From Woeseia sp. (GTDB taxonomy: Bacteria > Pseudomonadota > Gammaproteobacteria > Steroidobacterales > UBA11654), in NCBI GenBank assembly GCA_019653755.1, contig BPCL01000010.1:1-40185 (forward strand): 40,185 bases of DNA, in the 5' to 3' direction. Under the pieces are notes generated by a model. That model was not told where the DNA came from. It did not search any database and was given only the letters and a program-made list of their open reading frames with translations. The position numbers and the translations under genes are program-made. This document shows, piece by piece, positions 1-9,624 of this stretch (the first letter of the stretch is position 1; each line of letters starts with the position of its first letter).

Positions 1-1496
1 TCTTCTCCAATCTATCCTATAACTGTTCTCAGCGATCTTATTGCTAATGATTTGCCGCCACCTTCATTAAAACCAATATGGATTGGTTTGTTAACTTCAT
101 TCAGTTTAGTCTTTGCTGCCACAGCCCCGTATTTAAAACTATTGGGTCAAGCAGAACCTATTCGCATTCTTAGAAATGATTTTGCCTTTGATGTCGAAAC
201 AAATATTGGAATTTACAGTTTGGCCGGCATCACTTTAACAGTTTTCCTATTAATTTTGCTTGAGGACATTACCTTGGTGATTAGTATTTTGGTCGGCATG
301 GCCATTTTGATAGCAGTGCTTTCATTATTGGGGTATTCCATTGTCTGGTTGTTATCAAAATACATTGATGTATCAGGCAGCGGCTGGCGGCTGGGCTTAA
401 AAAATATTTCAAGGCGAAAAAACGAAAGCGTTCTTCAAATCGTCGTCTTCGGGTTGTCTCTCACTTTCTTAATGGCGCTCACTGAGACCCGCACGGATTT
501 AATTGAATCTTGGAAGGAGACGCTAAGAGAAGACACGCCCAATTACTTCTTTTTCAATATTCAGGATTACCAAACAGAAGGCATTAACTCTTTTTTTGAT
601 GAGCGCTTGAGCCAACCTATAACGTTTACTCCCTTAATCCGAGGGCGCCTGCTAAATGTGAGATCTGCTAACGGGAGCCGATTAATGCTGAAAGCATGAT
701 CGAGCGAGAGGCCAATCTTACTTGGTTTAAGACACTTCCTGAGAATAACTTGGTAATTGAAGGCGAGTGGTGGTCAGAAGATGACCCCGCTGCTTCTGTG
801 TCAATCGATAAAGATATTGCAACCTCGATGAATCTTTCCCTAGGAGACCGCCTGAACTTTACAGCCGGAGGGACGAATTTTGAGGCGACAGTATCAAGCT
901 TTAGAGAGGTTCAGTGGGAAAGCTTTGCCCCCAACTTCTTTTTTATTCTTTCCCCCAGTTTAGGAAAAGATTTACCTCAATCGTTTATCACCAGCCTCAA
1001 TATTCCAACGGATTCAAACATTGCGGATGACTTTATAAGCCGCTTTCCTACTGTCACCAGTGTTGATTTAGAGGCAGCGCTTGGGCAAATTCGATCCGTT
1101 GTCAATAGCGCCTCACTCGCTGTTCAGGCTATATTTATACTCTCGCTTTTTGCTGGAATCCTAACCTTGGTGGCAGCTATTTTCTCAAGTGTTGATCAAC
1201 GCAAAAAGGAAACAGCAGTAATACACACAATGGGAGCAACCAGAAGTAAAATTTTTGCCACCGTGGCAGCTGAATTTCTTGGGCTTGGTGTTTTATCGGG
1301 ACTAACAGCCGTGTTGGCAGCGATGATATTTTCAGGGTTTTTATCAACCCAGATTTTTGAACTGAGTTATACGCCTAATCTACCTATTTTCTTTGTTGGT
1401 TTTGCCGTTGGTGTTAGCTCCATAGCTATTGCTGGTATGTTGGCAGTGCGTCAAGCTATATACAGCCCAGCCATACTTACTTTAAGGAATTATTAA
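1..1496 (+). CDS. YbbP-like ABC transporter permease (FtsX/MacB-type), C-terminal part, one frameshift
   Basis: The reading frame is already open at the first base, so the N-terminus lies outside the window; about 498 residues of C-terminal sequence are present. Several hydrophobic segments occur near the start of the window and three more in the last 130 residues, flanking a soluble periplasmic-type stretch with the YbbP-family pattern IEREANLTW and GEWWSEDD. The final part, with KKETAVIHTMGATRSKIF, is the typical FtsX-like domain. Frame 1 ends at 699, but the protein continues from about 684 in frame 3 (RLNAESMIEREAN if one A is restored), so a one-base deletion near 684 is likely. Members of this family pair with a small ATPase (YbbA) and are thought to export or extract envelope substrates; the substrate cannot be read here. 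The ATPase would lie upstream, outside the window. Confidence 0.75.
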
Positions 1497-1497
1497 A

Positions 1498-2436
1498 CTA
1501 CCTCACCACGTTGATAGGGCTATCGTTTTGGAATGCCTTTATGTTTTCAGCAATGCGATCTAAGGCTCGTTGCCTAGCCTCTTGAGCTGCCCAAGCAATA
1601 TGCGGTGTGATAATCAAATTGGAGTATTGTTTTTGCATTAGCGGATGATCTGAATCCGGAGGCTCTTGATTGAGTACATCAATAGCGGCCCCAGCGATAA
1701 CCTTATCTTCAATGGCTTTAATTAAAGCATCATCATTAATCAACCCACCTCTTGCAGTATTGATCAAAATTGCTGATGACTTCATTTTTTTAAAGGCTTT
1801 CATAAAAACCCTTCGGTGTTACCCGTTAAGGGCAGTGCAGGCTGATAATGTCTGATTCGGTTAAAAAGGTTTCAAAAGAGATCCGTTTGAGATCTTCATC
1901 TGGTTTTTTTCTTTAGCAAAGCTTTCACAAACCAAGAATTAACCTAAAGAGCAGCTGCAGAGCCACGCCTTGGCCCAAGACCCCTAGCCGAGGATTCCAA
2001 TAGATTTTCCAGAGAGCTCGCAATAGGGTGTTGAAACAACTAAAGGATTTACCGTCCTGCCAATCCCCGCTTTCAATAGAGCGCTGTAATCCTTAAAAGA
2101 ATGCTTTAAAGGTTAGTATGGAGAGCAACACTGTTGACAACCGAGTCCGTGCAGTAGTCCCTAATATTACAAACCACAACACCTGATCGTGTTGCTGCTT
2201 CTAGGTCTATATTGTTTTTTCCCCGTTGCGGTGACACAGATAATTTTACTTTTTTGCTCGAAACACCTCTGCTCAAAAACTTTATTAGCAATCGCCACTT
2301 CAGCTCTTCTATACGCTCGAGGACTTCTGCTTCTTGGAAAAGCGTGAACCACAATCTCGGGCAGCAACCCCTTGATTGCCCCAAGATCCAAGTCATTGGC
2401 ATCCACAGTTTTGTAGTCTAAAAAAACAGCATGCAT
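1498..2436 (-). pseudogene. hprA: D-2-hydroxyacid dehydrogenase (hydroxypyruvate reductase/glycerate dehydrogenase type), several frameshifts
   Basis: Three minus-strand pieces together make one NAD-dependent dehydrogenase of about 313 residues, the usual length. The start MHAVFLDYKTVDANDLDL is at 2436. The middle holds ATGKNNIDLEAATRSGVVVCN, then SGKSIGILG with the Rossmann glycine motif near 2000. The C-terminal piece has INTARGGLINDDAL, the Glu region NQEPPDSDHP and the catalytic-His region ITPHIAWAAQEARQRA. Between about 1803 and 2330 the frame changes at least four times. Conserved blocks survive in order (for example ESDIISLHCPLTGNTEGF near 1850), so this is either recent decay or poor consensus sequence. 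The family reduces hydroxypyruvate or glyoxylate with NAD(P)H. The gene converges with the upstream permease, with one base between the stops. The family call is firm, the exact substrate is not. Confidence 0.7.
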
Positions 2437-2476
2437 GTATAATTCCCTTAAGTATGAAAACATTTTACCAACAATG

Positions 2477-4258
2477 ATGCCAGATTTGCCCAGCATTCAT
2501 GCTTTGGTGGTTATGGGGCTTACAGAAATAGGCCTTTATATGTTTTCTCGTGACTGGATACCTATCGAGACCCCCGGCTTAGTATTCTAGCCACAATAGT
2601 AAGCTATTTTTTATCTTCCCATAAAACTTTAACGGCAACCCAATTAATCCAATTACATTTTTTATTGGTAGTTTTGGAATAAAGCTCTGGTGACCATTTG
2701 TTTATTGCTTGCTGTGGGCAAGGCCATTGAGATTAATCGATCACTCACCCTTTGTGGGCTTTTTATCCACATCGTGGCTTACCTATCCAAAACTCTCATT
2801 GTTGGCGGTCTGCTTTTTGGAGCATTTTTTAGTGCTTTATTAACAACACACCGATTGTGGTGATGCTAATCCCCGCATTAATTCGGTGAGCAAAAAAGCC
2901 GAGATAGTCTTCAAAAATTTTGATGCCAATGGGTATGGCACCCTGCTTGGAGGGATGGCAACGACAATTGGGACATCAACCAATCTTTTGGTGGGGGGGA
3001 TGCAAGAATGGGTTTGGAGCAAATTCAGTTGTTTGATTTCGTTCTACCGCGCTTATTGCGGATCAATTGGAATGATGTTTTTATGGCTGGTCGCTCCTCG
3101 ATTGCTTCCTGGGACCCTCCGCGTTCGACAAAAGATCAACGGGAAAATTTGAGGCATCGCTTAATGTAAAGAAGGAGGTTTACCGACGGTAAAACCTTGT
3201 CTGAAGTCCAAGAGAAAGCCGGAAGTAATTTTATAATTGATAAAATTAAACGCTCGGACAGCTTTTTGTTGCAAAAATACCGTCCGTTATTTTTGAGGCT
3301 GGTGATCGAATCTACGTTAAAGACACTTGGAGAACCTCCAAGATTTCCAAGATTTGTTAGGACTCAGTCTTTTTGAAGGTGAAATTGGCGAGGACATGGA
3401 AGCAGAGAGGGCTCGGAACAGATTGGCTGAAGTGGTCATTACTCAGGCTCTATGTTGGATCATACGAGCTTGAATGCTCAACAGTTTCTTCACGTTTAAT
3501 TTATTGCCGATCGCCGTGCACAGTGGTTCTACAGGTGTAGAGCTAAAAGGGATATAGCATCCAAAACACTCAACCCCGGGATGTGGTTTTGGGGCAAGGC
3601 AGTGTCAGGCGATTGAGAATTTAAACACCAACTCAAACATGTTGGTAAACGAAAATGAGGACCTGGATCTTGGAACGAAACGTTCCTTTGTTCCTCTTTA
3701 TATTATGGTCGCGGGTTTCCGCCCTAGCTGCGTCTAATTTATTCCTATATCAATTGCAGCAATGCTGGGATTAATTGGAATGTTATGTTTCGTCTAATGA
3801 ATTGGAGCGATGTGGTAATGCAATGAATATCCCGATCATTATGTTAATCGTCGCCAGTTTAAGTTTAGGGAATGCTCTGGAAATCACGGGCGGTTCAGAC
3901 TACTTGGGTGAATTCTTTGTTTATATGACGGGGCAATGTCAGTGCCTTTATTCTAAACACGTTGATGTTGCTTATGGCGATTTTAACAAATGTTGTTTCT
4001 AACAACGCCGCTGCTGTTATCGGAACACCGATAGCAATCAATATTGCTCAACAACTAGGAGCTCCAATTGAACCTTTTGTGTTAGCAGTTTTGTTTGGGG
4101 CAAATATGAGCTTTGTGACTCCAATTGGCTATAAAACCAATTTGTTAATTATGGGAGCAGGAGGCTATAAATTTAATGACTTTGTGAAAATCGGTTTACC
4201 GCTAGCTTTTATTATGTGGGTGGCTTTCTCGATCATATTGCCCGCGCTCTATTTATAA
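2477..4258 (+). pseudogene. SLC13/DASS-type permease with a probable central TrkA-C region, many frameshifts
   Basis: Fragments in all three plus frames line up as one transporter of about 590 residues, the length of the bacterial SLC13 permeases that carry two RCK_C (TrkA-C) domains in the middle. Near 2886-3150 there is GGMATTIGTSTNLLVGG, the conserved first half signature. Stretches around 3170-3650 are soluble and fit the regulatory insertion. The last 98 residues (3962-4258) hold the second-half signature NVVSNNAAAVIGTPIAI followed by GANMSFVTPIGYKTNLLIMG, with a final hydrophobic helix. Family members carry sulfate, dicarboxylates or other anions with sodium; the substrate cannot be told. 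There are more than six frame changes, so in this sequence it cannot make a full protein. It is divergent from the dehydrogenase at 1498-2436, with about 40 bases between starts. Confidence 0.7.
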
Positions 4259-4294
4259 TTAAGAACCCGACTAATAGCTTTTATAAAAACATAC

Positions 4295-4327
4295 AACCCT
4301 TGTGAATCTTGACAGGATGGAAGGGTT
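4295..4327. terminator. Possible bidirectional terminator hairpin
   Basis: AACCCTT at 4295-4301 is the exact reverse complement of AAGGGTT at 4321-4327. This gives a 7-bp stem with a 19-base loop between the convergent ends of the SLC13 permease and the FMN dehydrogenase. On the minus strand it is followed by a T-rich stretch. The loop is long and the stem overlaps the last base of the dehydrogenase stop codon, so this is a weak call. Confidence 0.3.
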
Positions 4328-5512
4328 TAATCTTTACGAATTAGCGATTGTCTTTTAATTGCTGATAATGAAGTCGCACCAACGAACTTCATAATGGTTT
4401 CCAGTTCTGTATTCAAAATTCTCAGCACTTGATCCACACCTTCTTGACCAAAAGCTCCAAGACCATATACCTGTGGTCTACCAATAGCGACCGCTCTAGC
4501 ACCAAGTGCTAAAGCCTTAAAAATATCTGTTCCTCGCCTAAAACCACCATCGATGAGAACAGGTATGTTGTCTTGTGCCCCTTCCAATACCTCAATCAAA
4601 GAATCTAAAGTTGCCCGATTACTTTCTTCTTGGCGTCCACCATGATTGGATACAATGATTCCATCCGCACCATGATCTACGGCCAAAGCGCGTCTTCTCT
4701 AGTGACAATGCCTTTCAAAACTATTTTCATTCGGGTATTGTCTCGTAGCCACTTTATGATATCCCACGTCATTGAAGGATCCCCAATCATCATCCTGCCC
4801 TTATACTTTTCTGTATTGCCTAGGCGCATGCTGGTTTGATTTGTTTGACGACGAAACCAGCGCTCTCCTTCCCGGTTGCCACGAGAAGACGTATCACAGT
4901 TAGCACCAACACCGGGGCATTTTCAGCTTCGGCTAAACTTAGCATATGTTCCATCATCTCGGTGTATGGAGATGAATACATCTGAAACCATAGTGGTCCG
5001 CCGATGGCTGCAATCTCAGTAAAACTGTAGCTTGTCATCATCGAAGCTATCATGAGTTGTTTTCTTTTAGCAGCAGCATTCGCAGTCGCCAATTCACCTT
5101 CTGGATGAATTCTTTGTTGTGCACCAACCGGTGCCAGGATTATGGGGCTAGGAAATTTATCACCAAATAACTCAACAGAGGTATCTATATTACTGACATC
5201 AATCATACGTCTTACACGTAACTCCCATTCGTCAAACACATCACGATTAGATGCCATAGTTTTACCATCATCAGAGCCATTAATGATGAAATGCCATACA
5301 GGTATTGGAAGATTTTCTCTGGCAACCCTTTTTATTTGGAAGATATTCAGTGCCTGCCTTGCTGTTTCAGGTATTGCTCTATCAGGTGTAGCAAACCCAG
5401 GAACAGGGAATCCTGTCATAGCACCATAAAATGGGGAAGCAATTATAAATTTTAATAATTCCCTCCGAGCAAGTATGCTTGGGTTTAATATCACTTCCTT
5501 ATCTGTTTTCAT
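4327..5512 (-). CDS. FMN-dependent alpha-hydroxy-acid dehydrogenase (lactate oxidase/dehydrogenase type) with export-like N-terminus, two frameshifts
   Basis: The joined product is about 395 residues, normal for the family. The N-terminus (ARRELLKFIIASPFYGAM) has two arginines before a hydrophobic stretch and looks like a twin-arginine or similar signal. The body contains FPSPIILAPVGAQQRIHPEGE (FMN-binding strand) and PLWFQMYSSP. The C-terminal half has the catalytic-His motif IIVSNHGGRQEE and the flavin phosphate site IDGGFRRGTDIFKALALGA. The reading frame breaks near 4895 (GTGGATACG appears to have lost a G, giving VLTVDTSSRGNREGERW when repaired) and again near 4683 (IVTREDA continues as LAVDHGADG in the next frame). 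It oxidises a 2-hydroxy acid to a 2-keto acid; lactate, glycolate and mandelate cannot be told apart. It converges with the permease at 4258. Confidence 0.8.
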
Positions 5513-5627
5513 TCTCTATGTGGTCTCAAGCTAGAATGTTGAGACTAGGAGCATTAGGATAAAACTTATTCTTTTCATAAAAATTATCATATCAAAGGAG
5601 CACTAACGACGGTGATTATCTTACTTC

Positions 5628-5656
5628 TTGACCATTTCTTATGAAAAAGAGATACT
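5628..5656 (+). promoter_or_regulatory. Predicted sigma-70 promoter of the trp operon
   Basis: TTGACC at 5628-5633 (five of six consensus bases) and GATACT at 5651-5656 (four of six) are separated by exactly 17 bases. Transcription would begin near 5662-5664, only a few bases before the trpL start codon at 5667. I saw no clear TrpR-type palindrome over it. The 154 bases between the upstream dehydrogenase start and trpL hold nothing else that I recognise. Confidence 0.55.
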
Positions 5657-5666
5657 TTGCCAACAT

Positions 5667-5714
5667 ATGATTAAGTTGGAATTAAATTTAGGCAATTGGT
5701 GGCTTCTCTCTTAG
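5667..5714 (+). CDS. trpL: trp operon leader peptide, 15 residues with tandem Trp codons
   Basis: The short frame reads MIKLELNLGNWWLLS and then stops with TAG. Two adjacent TGG codons at 5697-5702 lie just before the first arm of the attenuator, as in classic trp leaders. Tryptophan shortage would stall the ribosome at these codons. The gene lies between a good promoter and trpE, 80 bases before the trpE start. There is no convincing ribosome binding site, and the predicted transcription start is only about 3-5 bases upstream, so translation may be leaderless. The call rests on position, the Trp pair and the matching RNA hairpins. Confidence 0.8.
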   Translation: MIKLELNLGNWWLLS

Positions 5715-5784
5715 GAGAGGGCTAGACCTGTCTGGTTTAATTTTAAAGGTTCACCCATCTCCCGAAAAGGCGATGGGTTTTTTT
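5706..5784 (+). promoter_or_regulatory. trp transcription attenuator with mutually exclusive hairpins
   Basis: Four RNA segments are visible. Segment 1 CTCTC (5706-5710) pairs with segment 2 GAGAG (5715-5719) around a TTAG loop. Segment 2 extended, GAGAGGG (5715-5721), can instead pair with segment 3 CCCATCTC (5754-5761), with one bulged A at 5757. Segment 3 CCCATC (5754-5759) can pair with segment 4 GATGGG (5772-5777) to form the terminator. A ribosome stalled on the Trp codons at 5697-5702 would cover segment 1 and free segment 2 to form the antiterminator. With ample tryptophan the ribosome reaches the stop at 5714, segment 2 is masked and the terminator forms. This is the E. coli trp logic, inferred here purely from pairing. 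Confidence 0.85.
5753..5784 (+). terminator. Rho-independent terminator of the trp attenuator
   Basis: ACCCATC at 5753-5759 pairs with GATGGGT at 5772-5778 (7 bp), with an inner CC/GG pairing around GAAAA. It is followed by a run of seven T (5778-5784). It ends 10 bases before the trpE start codon. Confidence 0.85.
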
Positions 5785-5794
5785 ATGGAAAACG

Positions 5795-7191
5795 ATGAAT
5801 AAATATTTTGACATAGATCTTGGAGATGAAACACCGGCTTCGGTGTTTGTAAAACTGCGTTCGCTCTCACCCAGTTTTTTACTGGAAAGTATTGAGCGGG
5901 GGGTGGACCAGTCACGCTATTCCTTCCTTGGTCTAGGAGTTTCAAGCGTAGTTGAAGTAAACCAAGGGTCTTTCTTATTTAACGGTGAAACAATCGCCTC
6001 CCCGAAGTCACAAGATGAAATGATGGAGCTGTTTAGAAATGTTTTAAAAGATCTTCCTGACTTGAACCCTCAAATACAAGGCATCCCCTTTAGTGGCGGT
6101 ATAGTTGGTTTTAGTAGTTATGATATGGTCCGGTATTTTGAAAGTTTGCCGGTTGAGGAGAGTAAAGATGGCCTGTTAAATCCTCCAGATTGTGCATATT
6201 TAGCACCCTTATCTCTGTTGGTGTTTGACCACGAAGACAACTCCATGGCTTTGCTTCATTCTGGCGAAGAACAAGACCGAAATAAACTCAAAACCAATAT
6301 ATTAGATTTGCTAAAAACTGAAATAAGCGCTTCAACTGATCAGAATTGCTCCTACTCTCAACCGACAGCTAATGTTGAAGAAGACGTATTTAATAAAGCT
6401 GTAGAAAAAGCCAAGCACCATATTTTTGAAGGCGACATCTTTCAAATTGTTTTATCGATCGCTTTTTCAGGCAATTATAGTTTAGACCCGTTTGATGTCT
6501 ATCGAGCCATGCGTCTTGTTAACCCTTCACCCTATATGTTTTTCTGTGACATCAATGGGTTTCAAGTGGTTGGCTCCTCCCCTGAAGCTTTGGTTAGGTT
6601 GAGCGATGATAAAGCTTCACTCAGACCCATTGCCGGCACTAGACCTCGAGGAAAAGATGCAGCCGAGGACCTCGCGTACGAACAATCCTTGTTGGCCGAC
6701 GAAAAAGAAATTGCAGAGCACGTAATGCTGGTTGATCTTGCCAGAAATGATTTAGGCCGTGTCGCTAAGCACAGCACAATTGAGGTCGAACCCTATCAGT
6801 CAATTGAGCACTACAGCCACGTTATGCACATTGTTAGCGGTGTACAAGGGATATTAGAAGAGGACAAAGATGCTTTTGATTTATTTGCTGCAGCGTTTCC
6901 AGCCGGAACCCTTGTTGGTGCACCCAAGGTTAGAGCGATGGAGTTAATTGATGAGATTGAACCTAATTTGAGGGGGATTTACGGAGGAACCGTTGGCTAT
7001 TTTGCTAAGAACGGGATATGGATCAAGCTATCGCCATACGAACCATTGTCTTTTCAGACGGTAAATATTGCTTTCAAGCAGGCGCTGGAATTGTCGCCGA
7101 CAGTGTGCCTGAGAATGAATTTAATGAGGTCATGGCCAAAAGTGAAATTTTAAGAACAGCCCTTAAAATGGTTAAGGAAGGGTCATTGTGA
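5795..7191 (+). CDS. trpE: Anthranilate synthase component I, one frameshift near the C-terminus
   Basis: This makes anthranilate from chorismate using ammonia supplied by TrpG, the first step of tryptophan synthesis. Visible family motifs include GGIVGFSSYDMVRYFE, the chorismate-binding-domain sequences EGDIFQIVLS and PSPYMFF, GSSPEALVRL, PIAGTRPRGKD, DEKEIAEHVMLVDLARNDLGRV and FPAGTLVGAPKVRAMELIDE. The frame seen as 5795-7153 goes wrong near 7012. Restoring one G in a GGG run gives NGDMDQAIAIRTIVF and a normal C-terminus ending at TGA 7189-7191. The repaired length is about 466 residues, near the family norm. The last bases GTGA overlap the trpG start. The feedback region near the N-terminus (LLES after SLSPSF) is present, so inhibition by Trp is plausible. 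Confidence 0.92.
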
Positions 7192-7772
7192 GCAACATGC
7201 TAATCATCGATAACTTTGATTCCTTTACCTACAACTTGGTTCAAGGCTTTAGGTCTCAAGGTGCCGAGGTCAATGTGTTTAGAAATAACGCGATTGATGC
7301 TTTAGAGGCACAAGCTCTCCAACCCAGTCATTTGGTTATTTCACCAGGCCCAGGCAGACCAAGCGATGCAGGCATCTCGATGGAATTGATCAGAGAGTTT
7401 GCTTCAGAGATACCAATTCTTGGTGTGTGTTTAGGGCACCAATGTATTGTCGAGGCTTTTGGTGGCGAGATTACTTATGCAAAACAACTTATGCACGGCA
7501 AGATATCTGCTATCAACCACGACCAAAAAACTATTTTTTCAAACCTTGAAACCCCAATGACAGCTGGACGATACCACTCCTTAGCTGCCGAAAAGACAAC
7601 CTTGCCAGATGAGTTGGAAATCACAGCCACCACCCCAGATGATGAAGTCATGGGTGTTCGGCACAAAACTTATTTAATAGAAGGCGTACAATTTCACCCA
7701 GAAAGCGTTTTAACCCCTGAGGGCGATGAATTGATGCGTAATTTTTTACAACAATCAAGAGACCAGTTATGA
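7188..7772 (+). CDS. trpG: Anthranilate synthase component II (glutamine amidotransferase)
   Basis: This class I glutamine amidotransferase of 194 residues hydrolyses glutamine and passes ammonia to TrpE. It starts with GTG (SNMLIIDNFDSFTYNLVQ), and this start overlaps the trpE stop by four bases. The catalytic cysteine is in GVCLGHQC, and the His-Glu pair is in VQFHPESVLTPEG. It also has the oxyanion-region motif SPGPGRPSDAG. It overlaps trpD by four bases (ATGA). The protein is separate from TrpD, unlike the TrpGD fusion of enteric bacteria. It could also serve folate synthesis (PabA), as in other bacteria, but its place in the operon argues for TrpG. Confidence 0.94.
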   Translation: MSNMLIIDNFDSFTYNLVQGFRSQGAEVNVFRNNAIDALEAQALQPSHLVISPGPGRPSDAGISMELIREFASEIPILGVCLGHQCIVEAFGGEITYAKQLMHGKISAINHDQKTIFSNLETPMTAGRYHSLAAEKTTLPDELEITATTPDDEVMGVRHKTYLIEGVQFHPESVLTPEGDELMRNFLQQSRDQL

Positions 7773-8792
7773 ATAAAGATCCAAATCAAATTTTAACCTC
7801 ACTAATGAAGGGCGAAGATATCGGCGAGCAAAATGCCTTTGATTTAATGCAATTGCTTGCCACAGGAACTATAGATCCAGCCGTTGCAGGAGCGATATTG
7901 ACCTCACTAAGAATTAAAGGTGAGTCAGCAGAGGAGGTTCGAGGTTTTGCTAACGCCATGAGAGAGCTAGCGACAACCATTGATCTCGAGGAAGACGATA
8001 CAACGATCGATATTGTTGGCACCGGAGGTGACGGCTCCAATAGCTTTAACCTTTCAACAGGAACCGCATTGCTAACCGCTGCGACAGGCGCAAAAGTGGT
8101 CAAACACGGTAATCGTTCCGTATCGAGCAAATCGGGTAGCGCCGATTTACTGGAAGCGCTGAATATTAAACTTGCAGACAACCCTGAAAGTGTCAAAGAG
8201 GTGTTGAGACAATGCGGTTTCGTGTTTTTATTTGCCCCATTTTTCCACCCCGCTATGAAGCACATTGCACCTATTCGTCAAGCCTTAGGCATAAGACAGT
8301 TTTTAATATATTGGGACCGTTAACCAACCCGGCTGAACCCAAATACTATTTGCTGGGTGCTTTTAGCTCTTCCATGGCAAAACTTATGGCCGAAGCTTTA
8401 TCTGGAATGAACGTTAAAAGAGCATTCGTTGTCCATGGTGCCAATGGTTGGGATGAGCCTACGCCAGCGGCTGAATTCAAAGTTGTTTGATGTGAAACCT
8501 AACCAAATAGAACACACGACAAGAGACCCTAAAGACTTTGGGATCGCTAGATGCAGCGAAGACGATCTAAAAGGCGGCGATGCCAGTCAAAACGCTGAAG
8601 CTCTGATGAAGGTTTTTAATAAAGAAGATCAAGGCCCGCATCGAGATTCGTTGCTGCTGGGGACTGGTTTGGCATTGGAGGTCTCGGGGATTGTCAGTAA
8701 TTTAAAAGAGGGTATAGAACAAGGCAAGTTCAGCCATTGACGAGGGTAAAGCCTCAGATATGGTTCAATCATTATCAGGCTTAAATGAGTAA
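7769..8792 (+). CDS. trpD: Anthranilate phosphoribosyltransferase, three frameshifts
   Basis: This attaches phosphoribosyl from PRPP to anthranilate. The N-terminal helical region is followed by the PRPP loop VGTGGDGSNSFNLST and the motif HGNRSVSSKSGSADLLEALN. The frame is lost near 8295 (GIRTVFNILGPLTNP returns if one A is added), near 8480 (WDEPTPAAEFK continues as LFDVKPNQIEHTT if one G is removed) and near 8722 (KEGIEQ continues as ASSAIDEGKASDMVQSL). The repaired product is about 341 residues, the normal length. It ends at TAA 8790-8792 and overlaps trpC by eight bases. Because all conserved blocks persist, the breaks look like sequence errors. Confidence 0.9.
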
Positions 8793-9624
8793 AGTTAATA
8801 ACAATTTTTTATCCAGTATGGCTACTAGCAGTCTTGCTAGGTTTAAAGAGAACTCAGTTATTCTTAGTGAGCAAGAACTCCTAGATCGCCTTAATGAGGT
8901 TAAACCCAGCCAACCCTTTGTTTTGAATAACCAAAGCTTTTGTTTAATCGCAGAGATCAAAAAAACATCACCATCCTCTGGTAACCTCTCTCGCGATGAT
9001 TTTCATATGACACAGCAAGCAAGCGATTACATCAAAGGCAAGGCAGATATAATCTCAGTGTTAACAGAGCCTTCTAGGTTTTCTGGTTCACTCGATGATC
9101 TCTCAGAGCTTAGTGATGCATTCCCAGAGACTGCCTTTATGAGAAAAGACTTCCTAGTTCATCCCTACCAGGTATCTGAAGCTCTTTATTATGGAGCTAG
9201 CGGGGTCTTGTTAATTGCAGCTATTCTCGATGAGGAGCAACTGGAAGAAATGATAAAACGAGCTCTTCAGCACAATATGTTTGTCTTGATTGAAGCCTTT
9301 AACAAAGAGGAGCTAGAACAAAGTTGTTCTGTTATTTCTAGATTTCATGGTTCTGAGGGTTCCTTAATGTTTGGGGTTAATTGTAGAGATTTAAAATCAC
9401 TTGAAGTTGATTTTGCACGATTTAATAGTATTTCTGAGTTCTTACCTCAGAACATCACCTGTATAGCAGAAAGCGGAATTCTAAACACAAACGATATTTC
9501 AAAAATAGTCGATTGGGGTTATTCCGGAGCACTCGTTGGAACAGCACTCATGCAAACCAATAACCCTGAAAACGCCTTGATAGAGTTTAGAAAAACAGCA
9601 GAGGAAGCCCAGAAACAAAAATGA
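8785..9624 (+). CDS. trpC: Indole-3-glycerol-phosphate synthase
   Basis: An intact TIM-barrel enzyme of 279 residues that closes the ring of CdRP to give indole-3-glycerol phosphate. Motifs seen are CLIAEIKKTSPSSGNL (catalytic lysine strand), ISVLTEPSRFSGSLDDL, FMRKDFLVHPYQVSEA (catalytic lysine), FGVNCRDLKSLEVD and CIAESGILNTNDI. The phosphate site is ALVGTALMQTNNP. TrpC is separate from TrpF here, unlike the fused protein of E. coli. The start overlaps the trpD end, and the stop overlaps trpF by four bases. Confidence 0.95.
   Translation: MSKVNNNFLSSMATSSLARFKENSVILSEQELLDRLNEVKPSQPFVLNNQSFCLIAEIKKTSPSSGNLSRDDFHMTQQASDYIKGKADIISVLTEPSRFSGSLDDLSELSDAFPETAFMRKDFLVHPYQVSEALYYGASGVLLIAAILDEEQLEEMIKRALQHNMFVLIEAFNKEELEQSCSVISRFHGSEGSLMFGVNCRDLKSLEVDFARFNSISEFLPQNITCIAESGILNTNDISKIVDWGYSGALVGTALMQTNNPENALIEFRKTAEEAQKQK

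Noticed and set aside
2840-3022. Small ORFs in 2.8-4.0 kb as independent genes
   Set aside because: They are pieces or antisense shadows of the broken SLC13 permease; its family motifs appear in order in neighbouring frames.
5513-5627. A TrpR operator or riboswitch upstream of trpL
   Set aside because: No palindrome resembling the known operator and no conserved aptamer pattern could be seen.
7786-8265. Minus-strand open frame of 159 codons opposite trpD
   Set aside because: It lies antisense to conserved TrpD motifs and has no recognisable protein features, so it is a shadow frame.
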